A stretch of 7,316 bases of DNA from JAYEJW01 sp034716535 (GTDB taxonomy: Bacteria; Pseudomonadota; Gammaproteobacteria; Chromatiales; Chromatiaceae), in NCBI GenBank assembly GCA_034716535.1, contig JAYEJW010000527.1, forward strand, positions 1 to 7,316. Direction: 5' to 3'. Below are positions 5,809 to 7,316 of the stretch, piece after piece (position 1 is the stretch's first letter; each line of letters opens with the position of its first letter). Both the position numbers and the translations under genes were made by a program. Under the pieces are notes generated by a model that worked only from the letters and a program-made list of their open reading frames with translations, was not told where the DNA came from and made no database searches.

Positions 5809-7026
5809 ATGGTTCTCGCACTGAAAAAGACGACGGCCGTTCTGTCTGCAACGGCGGCCATCGCCATCCTTTCCTCCTGTGCTCAGTTTACGCGACCGGC
5901 CCCTGAGCCGGAGCCCGCCCCTCCGCCCGAGCCGGTACGCCCCCCGGCCCCCAAGGGACCGCCTGTCAGTCACGCGCTCTATGACTGGAATGGAAGCGGC
6001 CAGTATGTTTCTCATATCGAGATCAGCATCGACGAGCAGAAGGCGCACTTCTACAACGGGGACAAGCAGCTCGGATGGACGACGGTAGCATCCGGAGTTC
6101 ACAGGTATCCGACGCCGACAGGCAGCTTCGAGATCATCGGAAAGGTCGAAGACAAGAGGTCCAACCTTTACGGCAAGATCTACGACAAGAACGGAAAGCT
6201 GGTCAAATCGAACGCCAAGAACGGGCGTGATCGTATTCCTGCGGGCGGCCGCTTCAAGGGCGCACCGATGCCCTTTTTCATGCGTCTGACAAACGACGGT
6301 ATCGGCATGCACGGCGGCCCCATCCCCAGGCCTGGCAACCGGGCCTCCCACGGCTGTATCCGGATGCCACGGGGGTTTGCACCGATCCTCTTTCGCCATG
6401 TCCCGATCGGAACACCGGTCGCTATCCAGGGTAGCGGCCCTTCCTACGCGAGCTACCTGTCACGGCAGCGCACCCGCGCGAAGAAACGCGCTCCCGCAAA
6501 GGTGGAGCAGGCCGTGGTTGCCACGGAGCAGGGCGTTTCGGCTCAGCCGTCCGAAGCCACCTCCACGACGGATGCAGGGACCACAGCGCCGTCTGTCGTT
6601 GCCAACCCCTCTTCCCCAACTGAAGTGCAAGCGCCTTCGACGGCGCCCGTGCCGACCCTGGTCGGCGCACCGGCCGCAATGCCCGCAGAGCCGACCCCCG
6701 TCGGTGCTCCGATCCTGTCGGGCGATCAGGCGCCGATCACGGACACAGAGCCAACGGCAACCGGCGTGGCCGAGGCCCTTCCGTCGGAGCCGGCCGCCGA
6801 TTCGCCTGTATTGCCGATAACCGGCATGACCGTTGCCGACCCTGCACCCGCCGAGTCCGCGCTGGCCCCTCCTGTGTCTGCTCCTTCCGGATCTCCTTCC
6901 GATGTGCCGAACCCTCCCCCCTCTGGGTCGGAAGGTGTCGCGCCGGCGAGTGCCGGATCCGCTCCGGACGCACAGCCGTCTCCAGCCCCATCGGCAAACG
7001 GCGCCGCGCCGCCGAGCGAGGGATAG
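5809..7026 (+). CDS. Lipoprotein L,D-transpeptidase (YkuD domain) with long Ala/Pro/Ser-rich tail
   Basis: A 405-aa protein. Residues 1-24 are a lipoprotein signal: KK at 6-7, a hydrophobic core, and lipobox LSSC with Cys24 as the lipidated residue. A Pro/Glu-rich linker (29-53) leads to a YkuD catalytic domain (about 66-208). This contains YPTPTGSFEI (100-109), MHGGPIP with His168, and SHGCIRM with the nucleophile Cys183, so the active site looks intact. Such enzymes form 3-3 crosslinks in peptidoglycan or attach proteins to it; which reaction this one performs is not visible. After the domain comes a basic patch (RQRTRAKKRAPAK, 219-231) and then about 170 residues of Ala, Pro, Ser, Thr and Gly low complexity, probably disordered. 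I chose the ATG at 5809 because it places the signal peptide at the N-terminus; a longer TTG reading from 5746 would bury it. A moderate AAAGGG lies 10 nt upstream. The stand-alone gene shows no obvious terminator after it. Confidence 0.93.
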   Translation: MVLALKKTTAVLSATAAIAILSSCAQFTRPAPEPEPAPPPEPVRPPAPKGPPVSHALYDWNGSGQYVSHIEISIDEQKAHFYNGDKQLGWTTVASGVHRYPTPTGSFEIIGKVEDKRSNLYGKIYDKNGKLVKSNAKNGRDRIPAGGRFKGAPMPFFMRLTNDGIGMHGGPIPRPGNRASHGCIRMPRGFAPILFRHVPIGTPVAIQGSGPSYASYLSRQRTRAKKRAPAKVEQAVVATEQGVSAQPSEATSTTDAGTTAPSVVANPSSPTEVQAPSTAPVPTLVGAPAAMPAEPTPVGAPILSGDQAPITDTEPTATGVAEALPSEPAADSPVLPITGMTVADPAPAESALAPPVSAPSGSPSDVPNPPPSGSEGVAPASAGSAPDAQPSPAPSANGAAPPSEG

Positions 7027-7127
7027 GGCGAAGAACCCGCGTCCTTTGCTCAGGGAAGACGAAATCACAGGGCGCCTCCAGGTAGTCGCACGGCGTAGAG
7101 AGGTCCGGCCTTGATCAGGAAAACCCG

Positions 7128-7316
7128 ATGACCAAGAGAAAGCCTCCAAAGCAACCGCGAGCAGGCGAGCCCGCGGGCCCGGCCAAGGATTTTTCCGCCT
7201 TCGCCGAGCTGGAGTTCGAACGCCTCAGAAACTCGGAAGACGACTTCGATCCCGAGGTCTTCCGGGAAGCCGTCGAGCTGGTGTTAGGAAAGATCGAAGG
7301 GAATCCCGGGGAATCT
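7128..7316 (+). CDS. Unrecognised charged protein, 5' part only
   Basis: An ATG at 7128 with AGGA about 8 nt upstream opens a frame that stays open for 63 codons to the window end. The visible part starts with a basic, Pro-rich stretch (MTKRKPPKQPRAGEPAGPAK). An acidic, probably helical region follows (FSAFAELEFERLRNSEDDFD, then PEVFREAVELVLGKIEG). No signal peptide or membrane segment is seen at the N-terminus. I do not recognise a family. It lies 101 bp after the L,D-transpeptidase gene on the same strand and could be co-transcribed with it. Confidence 0.6.
   Translation, partial: MTKRKPPKQPRAGEPAGPAKDFSAFAELEFERLRNSEDDFDPEVFREAVELVLGKIEGNPGES

Noticed and set aside
5321..5851. 176-aa open frame on the minus strand across the small gene
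   Set aside because: It lies antisense to the well-supported 90-aa gene and its ribosome site, has no ribosome site of its own that I can see, and shows no recognisable domain.
6460..7149. 229-aa Arg/Gly-rich open frame on the minus strand under the L,D-transpeptidase tail
   Set aside because: It is the complement of Ala/Pro codons in the low-complexity tail. The plus-strand frame is continuous with the catalytic domain.

Overview
The window is GC-rich proteobacterial DNA, near 70-77% GC in the operon lines I counted by hand. The gene order and the fused VWA-TPR gene fit a high-GC gammaproteobacterium. A purple sulfur or related Chromatiales-type organism is possible, but the sequence alone does not settle genus or family. 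No tRNA, rRNA, CRISPR array, transposase or phage gene is visible.

Left two thirds (1-5110, minus strand): a compact five-gene operon read right to left. The order is MoxR-family AAA+ ATPase, DUF58 protein, DUF4381 membrane protein, BatA-like VWA membrane protein, and a BatB-like VWA protein fused to a BatC-like TPR region that runs off the left edge. Two junctions are 4-bp ATGA overlaps and the other two gaps are 26 and 33 nt, so the genes are almost certainly co-transcribed and translationally coupled. This is the classical MoxR/Bat (aerotolerance-type) cluster. The ATPase is thought to act as a chaperone-like remodeller on membrane-anchored VWA proteins that face the periplasm. BatD, the usual last member, is not in view and would be expected just beyond position 1.

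Middle (5111-5380): the divergent intergenic region. Its main feature is a near-perfect 67-bp palindrome (29-bp perfect arms, 9-nt centre) that abuts the Shine-Dalgarno sequence of the moxR gene. It lacks the T-tract of a terminator and looks like either a small mobile palindromic element (MITE/REP-like) or a 5'-UTR hairpin. This is the most unusual object in the window.

Right third (5381-7316, plus strand): a 90-aa soluble protein resembling DUF3144, with lower GC (about 50%) than its surroundings; a lipoprotein L,D-transpeptidase (YkuD domain) with a C-terminal tail of about 195 residues rich in Ala, Pro and Ser; and the first 63 codons of an unrecognised charged protein cut by the window end. 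The L,D-transpeptidase and the Bat operon both concern the cell envelope, but they are divergently arranged and nothing in the sequence shows that they work together.
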